DNA from: Candidatus Fermentibacteraceae bacterium
GTDB lineage: Bacteria > Fermentibacterota > Fermentibacteria > Fermentibacterales > JCC-6
Reading direction: 5' to 3'
Assembly (NCBI GenBank): GCA_021162285.1
Contig: JAGGYZ010000142.1
Span: forward strand, 1 to 6,618
DNA: 6,618 nucleotides
Below the pieces are notes generated by a model that did no database searches, was not told the DNA's origin, and saw only the letters and a program-made list of their open reading frames with translations. Each line of letters opens with the position of its first letter. The stretch's first letter is position 1. Positions 1 through 5,539 of the stretch are shown in pieces. The position numbers and the translations under genes are program-made.

Positions 1-1
1 C

Positions 2-868
2 ATTGATGCAGCAGTTGAACTTGCCGGGAAAGGCATACATGTAGCCACATTCGGTGATATGCTGAAGGTGCCGGGAAGCTCCGGGACACTGGCTGGTGCC
101 AGAAGTGAAGGCGCACAGATTCATGTGTGTTATTCCCCGCTGGATGCTTTAAGGATCGCCGCAGAAAACCCTTTAGAGCAGGTGGTTTTCCTTGCAATCG
201 GGTTTGAAACAACAATTCCACCTGTGGTATCCATACTGAAGAAAGCCCACACAGAAAATATAAAGAATGTATCTCTTCTTACAGCCTTCAAACTGGTGCC
301 GCCTGCTCTGGAGGCACTTGCAGGTGATGAGGATGTGGCGGTCAACGGCTTTCTTCTGCCTCCGCATGTTTCCGCTATCATAGGTGCTGGAGCCTACAGA
401 CAATTTGTTGAAACTCACAGACTGCCGGGAGTAATCGCCGGGTTCGAACCTCTGGATATTCTTCTGGGGGTACTGGGTCTTCTTCGGCAGCTTGCTGACG
501 GGAAAGCAGAGCTGGTCAACCAGTACGAAAGAGTGGTAAGGGAAAAGGGTAACCGTATAGCTCTTGCCCTTATCGATGAGTATCTGGAAGTTGCAGATGC
601 TTCATGGCGGGGAATTGGAACAATCCCCGGAAGCGGTCTTGTGCTTCGGGAAGAGTTTTCGAGGTACGATGCCGCAGCAAAATTCGGCGTGAGCGTACAG
701 GGAGGGAAACCCGACATGAGATGCCGGTGCGGTGATGTTCTGAGAGGTATTATTTTTCCGGATGAGTGTCCTCTATTTAACAAGGAATGCACTCCTGTTT
801 CCCCTGTGGGGCCGTGCATGGTAAGTTCCGAGGGCAGCTGTGCTGCCTATTTCAAGTATTCGAGGTGA
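2..868 (+). CDS. hypD: Hydrogenase maturation factor HypD (5' end outside window)
   Basis: HypD is the iron-sulfur scaffold protein that, with HypC, carries the Fe(CN)2CO unit during assembly of the [NiFe]-hydrogenase active site in the cytoplasm. The reading frame is open from base 2, so the gene starts before the window; 288 residues are visible. E. coli HypD has about 373, so some 80-90 N-terminal residues, including the region with the conserved redox cysteines, are missing here. Visible family signatures are ATFGDMLKVPGS near the start, the GFETT segment, and a cysteine-rich C-terminus with CRCGDVLRG, ECPLF, ECTPVSPVGPC and MVSSEGSCAAY (visible-residue Cys 241, 243, 256, 263, 272, 280). 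This tail is the part that holds the 4Fe-4S cluster in characterised HypD. The stop codon is TGA at 866-868. The gene is the first visible member of a hypDEAB run and is followed directly by hypE. The ATG at 59 is internal methionine 20, not the start. Confidence 0.96.
   Translation: MDAAVELAGKGIHVATFGDMLKVPGSSGTLAGARSEGAQIHVCYSPLDALRIAAENPLEQVVFLAIGFETTIPPVVSILKKAHTENIKNVSLLTAFKLVPPALEALAGDEDVAVNGFLLPPHVSAIIGAGAYRQFVETHRLPGVIAGFEPLDILLGVLGLLRQLADGKAELVNQYERVVREKGNRIALALIDEYLEVADASWRGIGTIPGSGLVLREEFSRYDAAAKFGVSVQGGKPDMRCRCGDVLRGIIFPDECPLFNKECTPVSPVGPCMVSSEGSCAAYFKYSR
862..868 (+). promoter_or_regulatory. Ribosome binding site deciding the hypE start
   Basis: GAGGTGA matches the anti-Shine-Dalgarno complement closely and overlaps the hypD stop codon. 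It sits 5 nt before TTG 874. It cannot serve GTG 865, which lies inside it. This favours a TTG start and translational coupling of hypE to hypD. Confidence 0.6.
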
Positions 869-873
869 TAGAA

Positions 874-1887
874 TTGACTGACACACAAAGAATTCTTCTT
901 GGCCACGGCGGTGGAGGCAGACTCTCCAGAAATCTTATTGAAAATGAAATTGTGACAAGATTCGGTGGGAAAGGCCCCCTTGCCGGTCTTCCCGACGGAG
1001 CCAGGCTTCAACTGGGCGTTGAAACACTGGTATTTTCCACAGACAGCTTTGTTGTAAGCCCCCTTGAGTTTCCCGGGGGAGATATAGGAAAACTGGCTGT
1101 TCACGGTACAGTGAACGATGTATCTGTGTCCGGGGCTGTTCCTCTGTGGCTCTCTCTGGCCCTTATCATTGAAGAGGGGCTTGAAATATGCACTCTCCGA
1201 CGGATACTTGATTCTATAAAAACAGCTTCGGAAGAGATTGGTGTTCAGGTAGTTACAGGAGACACCAAGGTGGTTGCCAGGGGTCAGTGTGACGGAATCT
1301 ATATCAACACTGCAGGTATTGGCCGAGCTATTCCGGGAATGAACACAGCAGTAAACACAATACAGCCAGGCGACGCAGTTATTGCAAGCGGAACACTTGG
1401 TGATCACGGCATGGCTGTAATGGCCGCCAGGGAAAAACTGACACTTAACAGCGCGCTCGAAAGCGACACGGCTTCAGTTCACCGGCTTGTCGCCGCAGCG
1501 GCAGAGTGGGCAGATAAAGTTAAATTCATGAGAGATCCCACCCGGGGCGGAACAGCGGCAGTTCTGGGAGAGGTTGTGGAGAACCGTTCTTTCGGGATAT
1601 CTCTTCGGGAAGAGAGTATTCCGTACAACCCGGATGCCAGAGCAGTTGCTGAAGTTCTTGGAATTGATCTCCTGCATGTTGCCAGTGAAGGCAGAATGCT
1701 GCTTGTGTGCTCACCGGATATTGCAGACAGCCTTCTGCAAAGCTGGAAGAAACTACCCGAAGGGGCCGGGGCTTCCATAATAGGTGGGGTAACCAGAGAG
1801 GCAGGCAGAGTTGTTCTGGAAACACAGATAGGCGGTCGGAGAATGGTGGACATTCCACAGGGCGAGCTTCTGCCGAGGATCTGCTGA
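874..1887 (+). CDS. hypE: Hydrogenase maturation factor HypE (carbamoyl dehydratase)
   Basis: HypE dehydrates the carbamoyl group that HypF places on its C-terminal cysteine, giving a thiocyanate that becomes the cyanide ligands of the NiFe site. With the TTG start at 874 the protein has 337 residues, against 336 in E. coli. It has the glycine-rich LGHGGGGRL at 9-17, FSTDSFVVSP at 54-63, GDTKVV at 129-134, the ATP-binding-fold segment SGTLGDHGM at 172-180, MRDPTRGG at 219-226 and the essential C-terminal PRIC with Cys337. The start is a choice. GAGGTGA at 862-868 is an excellent ribosome binding site for TTG 874, 5 nt before it. GTG 865 overlaps the hypD stop as GTGA and would add three residues, but has no ribosome binding site of its own. 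A longer in-frame extension back to ATG 787 lies inside hypD and is not credible. The stop overlaps hypA by one base (TGATG). Confidence 0.95.
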   Translation: MTDTQRILLGHGGGGRLSRNLIENEIVTRFGGKGPLAGLPDGARLQLGVETLVFSTDSFVVSPLEFPGGDIGKLAVHGTVNDVSVSGAVPLWLSLALIIEEGLEICTLRRILDSIKTASEEIGVQVVTGDTKVVARGQCDGIYINTAGIGRAIPGMNTAVNTIQPGDAVIASGTLGDHGMAVMAAREKLTLNSALESDTASVHRLVAAAAEWADKVKFMRDPTRGGTAAVLGEVVENRSFGISLREESIPYNPDARAVAEVLGIDLLHVASEGRMLLVCSPDIADSLLQSWKKLPEGAGASIIGGVTREAGRVVLETQIGGRRMVDIPQGELLPRIC

Positions 1888-2228
1888 TGCATGAACTGAG
1901 TCTGGCTGTGGATATGGTAGAGCAGCTGTGTGAGGTTCTTGAGAGAGAAAACGCTCACAGGGTTGTTGAGTTAACTGTTGTTATAGGGGCAATGAGCGGA
2001 GTGGAAAGGGTTCCCTTCGAATTTGCCTTTCCCGTTGCTGCAGAGAACACCCCTCTGGAAGGGGCAGAAATGAAAATTGAAGAGGTACCGCTGGTTATAA
2101 AATGCAACGATTGCGATCTGGAAACAGAAATACAGGACCCTGTAATGATATGTCCCCGGTGCAACTCGGTATCCGTTGAAATAGTACGGGGAAGAGAGTT
2201 TCTTGTAAAATCCATGGAGGTAAAATAA
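1887..2228 (+). CDS. hypA: Hydrogenase nickel-insertion protein HypA
   Basis: HypA is the small zinc-containing nickel chaperone that, together with HypB, loads Ni into the large subunit of [NiFe]-hydrogenases after the iron centre is in place. The protein is 113 residues, normal for the family. It starts MHELSLA, where His2 and the N-terminal amine form the nickel site in studied HypA proteins. The zinc site is seen as two CxxC pairs, C73-x2-C76 and C89-x2-C92, followed by the conserved VKSMEV end. The start at ATG 1887 overlaps the hypE TGA by one base. GAGGA at 1875-1879 provides a ribosome binding site 7 nt upstream. An in-frame extension back to 1707 lies within hypE and is spurious. The stop TAA overlaps the ATG of hypB by one base, so HypA and HypB, which act as partners, are translationally coupled. 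Confidence 0.96.
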   Translation: MHELSLAVDMVEQLCEVLERENAHRVVELTVVIGAMSGVERVPFEFAFPVAAENTPLEGAEMKIEEVPLVIKCNDCDLETEIQDPVMICPRCNSVSVEIVRGREFLVKSMEVK

Positions 2229-3160
2229 TGTGCGAGGACTGCGGTTGCGAAGAGGGCAACGCCAGAGCCTATTTTGAACACAATCACGATCACAACCACA
2301 CACATGATGTTCATTCACATGAGCATGATTCAGCCGGCAGCGGTGGAATCCACCTGCACATCTACGCAGACAGCAGTGTAGACCTGCAGAAGAATGGTCT
2401 TCATGTACATATTCACCTCACTGGAGATCAGCAGGCTGACCATGTACACGATCACAATCATGATCACCATCACCACGAACACATTCATGAGACGGAACAG
2501 GAGAGCAGGGCCACACGGGAGATAGTGCTTGAATCCCGCGTACTCGCCAGAAACGATCAGTTCGCTGAGAAGAACAGAGCTTTTCTGAAACAGCAGGGCT
2601 GTGTGGCGGTAAACTTCATCTCATCGCCGGGTTCAGGCAAAACCTATCTTCTTGAGAAAACGCTTGAAGGGCTACGGGGCAGAGTGAAATGTGCGGTGAT
2701 TGCAGGAGATCAGCAGACAGACAATGATGCGTTGAGACTGCGGGAAAAAGGAGCACCGGTTGTTCAGATAGAAACCGGAAGCTCATGTCATCTGAATGCA
2801 GAGCAGATAGGTGAAACACTGGAGCAGGTTCTGGAAGAAGATACAGAACTTCTTTTTATAGAGAACGTGGGTAATCTTGTGTGTCCTGCTGCCTTCGATC
2901 TTGGAGAGAACATCAAGATTGCTCTTCTGTCGGTAACAGAGGGTGAGGATAAGCCCCTGAAGTACCCGGTTATTTTCCACGATGCCGCGGCTAGCGTGGT
3001 AACAAAGACCGATCTTATCGAACACCTTGATGTGGATATGGGCAGGTACAGAGACTCATTGAACAAAATACAGCCTGGTGGCAGAATCTTTGAATTGTCT
3101 GCTTTGACCGGTACGGGAATGGATGCCTGGCTTGACTACCTTGAAGGACTTGCTCATTGA
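2228..3160 (+). CDS. hypB: Hydrogenase nickel-incorporation GTPase HypB, histidine-rich
   Basis: HypB is the SIMIBI-class GTPase that drives nickel delivery with HypA. The protein has 310 residues. The N-terminus is MCEDCGCEEG, the CxxCGC high-affinity nickel motif seen in E. coli HypB. It is followed by a histidine-rich segment (residues 18-87, 23 His) that likely stores or buffers nickel and zinc. The GTPase domain begins near residue 100: P-loop SSPGSGKT 132-139, AGDQQTDNDA 159-168, the metal-site pair C187-H188, ENVGNLVCP 212-220 with Cys219 (the third G-domain metal ligand in studied homologues), and TKTD 259-262 in the place of the usual NKxD guanine-specificity motif. Extra length over the E. 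coli protein (290 aa) comes from the His-rich part. GGAGGT at 2216-2221 is a strong ribosome binding site 6 nt before the ATG. No clear terminator follows; this is the last hyp gene visible. Confidence 0.97.
   Translation: MCEDCGCEEGNARAYFEHNHDHNHTHDVHSHEHDSAGSGGIHLHIYADSSVDLQKNGLHVHIHLTGDQQADHVHDHNHDHHHHEHIHETEQESRATREIVLESRVLARNDQFAEKNRAFLKQQGCVAVNFISSPGSGKTYLLEKTLEGLRGRVKCAVIAGDQQTDNDALRLREKGAPVVQIETGSSCHLNAEQIGETLEQVLEEDTELLFIENVGNLVCPAAFDLGENIKIALLSVTEGEDKPLKYPVIFHDAAASVVTKTDLIEHLDVDMGRYRDSLNKIQPGGRIFELSALTGTGMDAWLDYLEGLAH
2279..2488 (+). repeat. Histidine-codon-rich, low-complexity stretch inside hypB
   Basis: This segment encodes HypB residues 18-87. Clusters of HxH and HDHNH type (8, 2, 3 and 10 His) are separated by two ordinary-looking linkers. 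At DNA level, CAC/CAT codons alternate with GAT/AAT, producing repeated CACGATCACAA-like words at both ends of the stretch. Such tracts expand and contract readily by slippage. Confidence 0.8.
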
Positions 3161-3219
3161 GTTAGCCTAGGAGTATGTCCGAGAATAGTACACTGGTATT
3201 TACAACCACATAATCGGCC

Positions 3220-3237
3220 ATAATACGCGCGTATTAT
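3220..3237. repeat. Perfect 18-bp palindrome
   Basis: ATAATACGCGCGTATTAT is identical to its own reverse complement. It has no following T-run, so it is not a terminator. It could be a dimeric regulator site, a recombinase core or a cruciform in the left arm of the proposed element. It starts 59 bp after the hypB stop codon. Confidence 0.9.
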
Positions 3238-3243
3238 CATCAA

Positions 3244-3256
3244 ATAGCGTTGCTAT
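3244..3256. repeat. Small hairpin ATAGC-GTT-GCTAT
   Basis: A 5-bp stem with a 3-nt loop lies just outside the left inverted arm. The same stem with another 3-nt loop (CATAGC-ACC-GCTATG) forms the tip of the larger hairpin at 3451-3465, so the motif occurs twice in the block. Confidence 0.5.
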
Positions 3257-3257
3257 C

Positions 3258-3280
3258 CGTGCTTCCGCTCGGGACGCTCT
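3258..3280 (-). repeat. Repeat R1, inverted copy of R2
   Basis: Read on the minus strand, this 23-mer (AGAGCGTCCCGAGCGG, then AAGCACG) matches plus-strand 3530-3552 at 20 of 23 positions. The mismatches are one C/A and one GA/TT pair. Its arm encloses 249 nt, including the compound hairpin. Confidence 0.8.
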
Positions 3281-3420
3281 CGCTACTACTCAAGTTGCTT
3301 TTATCTTCAAATCCGCACGAATTCTAACTCGACCGTGAAGTCTTTCTACTCAACGCCCATTGTCAGTCACGCTCCCAGTACTCTGTACACCTTAATATTT
3401 CGATATAATGCGCCGGTATC

Positions 3421-3496
3421 CTGAACTCCAGCAAGGCACTGGTTTATGCGCATAGCACCGCTATGTAATTGAACCAGTAACGATGCTGGGGCTCAG
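3421..3496. repeat. Compound hairpin / cruciform-forming sequence
   Basis: Three nested stems share one axis. The outer stem pairs 3421-3433 (CTGAACTCCAGCA) with 3484-3496 (TGCTGGGGCTCAG): 11 Watson-Crick pairs, one G-U and one mismatch. The middle stem pairs ACTGGTT 3438-3444 with AACCAGT 3472-3478. The tip pairs CATAGC 3451-3456 with GCTATG 3460-3465 around an ACC loop. Internal loops are short and roughly symmetric. This is far more structure than chance would give. It could be a folded RNA, a single-strand DNA hairpin used by a transposase or integrase, or the core of a foldback element. A perfect TATAAT at 3404-3409 lies just before it, but without a good -35. Confidence 0.7.
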
Positions 3497-3530
3497 AAGA
3501 GCAAGCGCAACATTGCTATCAACTAACCAA

Positions 3531-3574
3531 GAGCGTACCGAGCGTTAGCACGAAGTAGAATACGAAAGTTTAGG
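3531..3574 (+). repeat. Repeat R2, upstream direct copy flanking the ATPase gene
   Basis: This 44-nt segment begins GAGCGTACCGAGCGTTAG and ends AGAATACGAAAGTTTAGG. It is the plus-strand partner of R1 (inverted) and of R3 (direct, after the ATPase gene). The AGAATAC(G)AAAGTTWAGG block is the best conserved part between R2 and R3. Confidence 0.65.
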
Positions 3575-3587
3575 GTATACACAGTAC

Positions 3588-3600
3588 TAGATCGGATCTA
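3588..3600. promoter_or_regulatory. 13-bp inverted repeat upstream of the ATPase promoter (possible operator)
   Basis: TAGATC-G-GATCTA is a perfect inverted repeat around one central base. It ends 18 bp before the -35 box. It could bind a dimeric regulator or form part of the right end of the proposed element. No regulator gene is adjacent. Confidence 0.4.
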
Positions 3601-3618
3601 TCGTTCATGGTTTTCCAC

Positions 3619-3647
3619 TTGACACCTGCGTGCCTGTATAGTACCAT
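3619..3647 (+). promoter_or_regulatory. Sigma-70-type promoter of the ATPase gene
   Basis: A perfect -35 box TTGACA (3619-3624) is followed by a 17-nt spacer and TACCAT (3642-3647, four of six matches to TATAAT, including the key first, second and last bases). Transcription would start near 3654, giving a leader of about 20 nt with AAAGGTG (3657-3663) as a ribosome binding site 10 nt before ATG 3674. The ATPase gene therefore appears independently transcribed. Confidence 0.6.
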
Positions 3648-3673
3648 GTAAATCAGAAAGGTGCGTTAGTGAT

Positions 3674-4834
3674 ATGCATGGTTACATACATAGATATGCA
3701 GAAAAAGCACTTGTTCGTGCGATAAAACGTGCTCCTGTAACTGTCATTCTTGGACCCAGACAGTGTGGAAAGTCTACTTTGGTAAAAGAGTTTATTAAAG
3801 AACACGAAAGATCCACTGTTTATCTTGACTTGCAGAACAGAGCTGACAGAAGAATGCTGGAGGAACCGGAGTTATTGTTTCAAGAGCATCAGGATGATTT
3901 GATCTGTCTCGATGAAATACAACAGGTTCCTGAAATATTTTCAATTTTGCGCTCGGAAGTGGATAAGAACAGACGACCGGGTCGATTTCTGATACTTGGT
4001 TCGGCTTCCCGTAACTTGATTCGTCAGACAAGCGAGTCTCTCGCTGGAAGAATAGCACTGCTTGATCTTACACCATTTTTGTTTGGTGAGGTTGATAGTA
4101 CTGTGCAAACCAGTCAGTTCTGGTTGCGGGGAGGCTTTCCGGATAGTCTGCTCGCAGGCAATCAGGAGGATAGTTTTGATTGGAGAATGGATTTTGTCAG
4201 AACTTTTCTGGAAAGGGATATACCACAGTTGGGTTTCTCTATACCTATGAAAATAATGGAAAGGCTCTGGCTTCTTATCGCCCATGTTCATGGTCAGGTT
4301 CTTAATCTCACTAAATTGTCTGATGCCGCCGATATATCAGTTCCTTCTCTAAGGAAGTATCTTGGCATTCTTGAAAGTACCTTTATGATAAGAGTTCTCA
4401 GGCCGCACAAAGCAAACCTGAAAAAACGCTTGATCAAATCACCCAAAATATACATTCGGGATACTGGAATACTGCATAGCCTGCTGAATATAGAAACATG
4501 GGATGAGTTGCTGGCACATCCAGTTAGAGGTTTTTCCTGGGAGGGTTTGGGTATTGAGCAGATCACTGCTTTAATGCCTCGCTGGAAATCCTCATTCATC
4601 CAGACATCCAATGGTGCGGAGATAGATTTGGTTTTGGAAAGAGGGAACAGAAAAAGAGTGTTTGAATTCAAAGCTTCAAAGGCTCCCAGACTGAAACCAG
4701 GTTTCTGGGCATTGGTAGAGGCTCTCGAGCCGGAGACGGCTGTTGTGGTTGCCCAGGTTGACGAGCCCTATAAGTACAGTCAGAATGTTACCGTGGAAAA
4801 TCTGGGCTCTTTAACAAAAAAACTGATTGATTGA
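3674..4834 (+). CDS. AAA_14 / DUF4143 family ATPase
   Basis: This 386-residue protein has the usual length of the large, highly duplicated prokaryotic AAA_14-DUF4143 family, whose biological role is unsettled. The ATPase half has Walker A GPRQCGKST at 27-35, Walker B LICLDEIQ at 76-83, a sensor-1-like LILGSAS at 106-112 and SLAGRI with a candidate arginine finger R126. The segment FLERDIPQLG (178-187) leads into a winged-helix-like region (about 207-244). The DUF4143 part carries KIYIRDTGIL (258-267) and a C-terminal GAEIDLVLE (314-322) followed by FEFKAS (330-335). D318, E331 and K333 have the spacing of a PD-(D/E)xK nuclease core. No signal peptide or membrane helix is seen, so it is probably cytoplasmic. 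It has its own promoter, looks more AT-rich than the hyp genes, and is bracketed by related repeats R2 and R3, which suggests horizontal arrival. The family assignment is sure; the function is not. Confidence 0.92.
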   Translation: MHGYIHRYAEKALVRAIKRAPVTVILGPRQCGKSTLVKEFIKEHERSTVYLDLQNRADRRMLEEPELLFQEHQDDLICLDEIQQVPEIFSILRSEVDKNRRPGRFLILGSASRNLIRQTSESLAGRIALLDLTPFLFGEVDSTVQTSQFWLRGGFPDSLLAGNQEDSFDWRMDFVRTFLERDIPQLGFSIPMKIMERLWLLIAHVHGQVLNLTKLSDAADISVPSLRKYLGILESTFMIRVLRPHKANLKKRLIKSPKIYIRDTGILHSLLNIETWDELLAHPVRGFSWEGLGIEQITALMPRWKSSFIQTSNGAEIDLVLERGNRKRVFEFKASKAPRLKPGFWALVEALEPETAVVVAQVDEPYKYSQNVTVENLGSLTKKLID

Positions 4835-4849
4835 AATACAACCCGGCGT

Positions 4850-4890
4850 GAGCGAGTACTGAGTGTTTCACTGAGAATACAAAGTTAAGG
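4850..4890 (+). repeat. Repeat R3, downstream direct copy flanking the ATPase gene
   Basis: Starting 16 bp after the ATPase stop codon, GAGCGAGTACTGAGTGTTTCAC and then AGAATACAAAGTTAAGG align with R2 (3531-3574) over most of their length, with a few small gaps. The last 17-18 bases are nearly identical, with one base deleted and one changed. The copies are diverged, so if they mark element ends the insertion is not recent. An intergenic repeat family unrelated to the ATPase is the alternative. Confidence 0.55.
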
Positions 4891-5034
4891 CGTAGAAAAG
4901 GGTATGTAGCCTGGCTTTTGCGGGTCAGAAAGAATACCGTGTCCTATCGTCTGATACCGGAAAGGATGCGGAAGAGCACATGTCCCGCGGAATAACAAAT
5001 TCTGTGGATGCTAAACCTGAAAGCGCTCCATCTT
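4891..5034. other. Gene-free gap between convergent genes
   Basis: This gap separates the ATPase gene with its R3 repeat from the stop of the minus-strand NifX-like gene. No convincing bidirectional terminator hairpin with T-runs was seen. One frame reads RVLSSDTGKDAEEHMSR without a plausible start codon and then runs antisense through the NifX-like gene. It could be a gene scrap but is not supported as a gene. Confidence 0.5.
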
Positions 5035-5466
5035 TTACCGATCAGGCTGGAATCCGATCTCCAGTATGCTTGTCTCCCTGTCTTCTGATTTGGCAATCTG
5101 TTTTTCCCTGAGAAGGTGGAAGTTGCTGCCTAAAAAATTCAGAACATGTTTGATGTTTCTTATCTGTGAAACAACCGGGCAAACTCTGGTTTGTATATTG
5201 ATTTGTTTGAAGTTGGGACTCATCTGACCGGCAATGATGAAGTCGATATCAGAGCCTATGTAGGAGATGATTGAATTGCGTTTCTCCATGGATCCGTGGG
5301 CTGTGCTTTCATCAATGTTTTTAAAGTTGTTTTTCATCTGTTCCAGAAGCCTGACGGTACCGTTTTCGTCAATATCGCCGATTACAAATAATTCAGAATC
5401 ACCAAAATGCCTTGATGTTAACTGAATACCGTCACTGCTCGCAAGTGCGAATTTGTACTTTACCAT
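5035..5466 (-). CDS. NifX/NifB-C-terminal-like protein (dinitrogenase iron-molybdenum cofactor family)
   Basis: This is a 143-residue soluble protein of the Nitro_FeMo-Co fold (the family of NifX, the NifB C-terminus and small archaeal proteins such as MTH1175). Members bind iron-sulfur or FeMo-cofactor precursors; stand-alone versions outside nif clusters mostly lack a defined role. The N-terminus reads KYKFALASSDG (residues 3-13), then RHFGDSELFVIGDI (19-32) with the family HFG motif, and later FIIAGQMSPNF (76-86). A single Cys96 lies in the C-terminal half. No nif genes are nearby. It is convergent with the ATPase gene and divergent from the protease gene. The start at 5466 was chosen because the family begins at this point, AGGAG (5470-5474) precedes it (only 3 nt away, rather close), and a promoter overlaps the upstream in-frame ATG at 5550. 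Starting at 5550 would add 28 residues without family resemblance. Confidence 0.8.
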   Translation of the reverse strand: MVKYKFALASSDGIQLTSRHFGDSELFVIGDIDENGTVRLLEQMKNNFKNIDESTAHGSMEKRNSIISYIGSDIDFIIAGQMSPNFKQINIQTRVCPVVSQIRNIKHVLNFLGSNFHLLREKQIAKSEDRETSILEIGFQPDR

Positions 5467-5539
5467 TTTCTCCTGCACAAGTGAATTCGGGTGAAGCTCT
5501 GTGTTCCGATTGTAAACCGGAGCTTTATTTGCTGGCATA

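Larger units (their letters stand above)
3171..3601. mobile_element. Putative foldback / MITE-like non-coding element
   Basis: The two ends of this stretch resemble each other in inverted orientation. The inner arms match 20 of 23 bases (3258-3280 against 3530-3552). The outer ends are looser: TCCGAGAATAGTAC near 3178-3191 against the complement of GTACTAGATCGGA at 3585-3596. There is no transposase gene. The shape (about 430 bp, inverted arms, internal palindromes, no coding) is typical of non-autonomous foldback elements. The exact boundaries and target-site duplication could not be determined. It could instead be an intergenic structured RNA or recombination site. Confidence 0.4.
3161..3673. 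other. Gene-free, repeat-structured intergenic block between hypB and the ATPase gene
   Basis: No reading frame of credible length or family resemblance was found here on either strand. The block instead holds an 18-bp palindrome (3220-3237), an inverted repeat pair (3258-3280 and 3530-3552), a compound hairpin (3421-3496), a 13-bp inverted repeat (3588-3600) and a promoter (3619-3647). No stem followed by a T-run, as expected for an intrinsic terminator of the hyp operon, is visible. Confidence 0.8.

Noticed and set aside
787..873. N-terminal extension of HypE beginning at ATG 787
   Set aside because: It lies inside the conserved C-terminus of hypD in another frame, has no HypE-like residues, and a good ribosome binding site marks the start at 874.
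1707..1886. N-terminal extension of HypA beginning at ATG 1707
   Set aside because: It overlaps the hypE coding sequence. HypA must start MHE with His2 as nickel ligand, and this occurs at 1887.
2279..2488. CRISPR-like or tandem repeat array suggested by recurring CAC/CAT words
   Set aside because: The repetition comes from His/Asp/Asn codons in hypB, with no regular unit or spacers.
3161..3300. Intrinsic terminator of the hyp operon
   Set aside because: The palindrome at 3220-3237 and the small hairpin at 3244-3256 lack a following run of T residues.
3521..3552. Possible integron attC site (AACTAAC ... GCGTTAGCA)
   Set aside because: The right core does not fit GTTRRRY and no matching left and right core pair at attC distance was found. 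The resemblance is limited to GCGTTAG.
3941..4291. Minus-strand open frame of 116 codons within the ATPase gene
   Set aside because: It is a shadow of the strongly supported ATPase reading frame, with no recognisable domain.
4900..5109. Open frame reading RVLSSDTGKDAEEHMSR in the convergent gap
   Set aside because: It has no good start codon or ribosome binding site and continues antisense through the NifX-like gene. At most it is a gene scrap.
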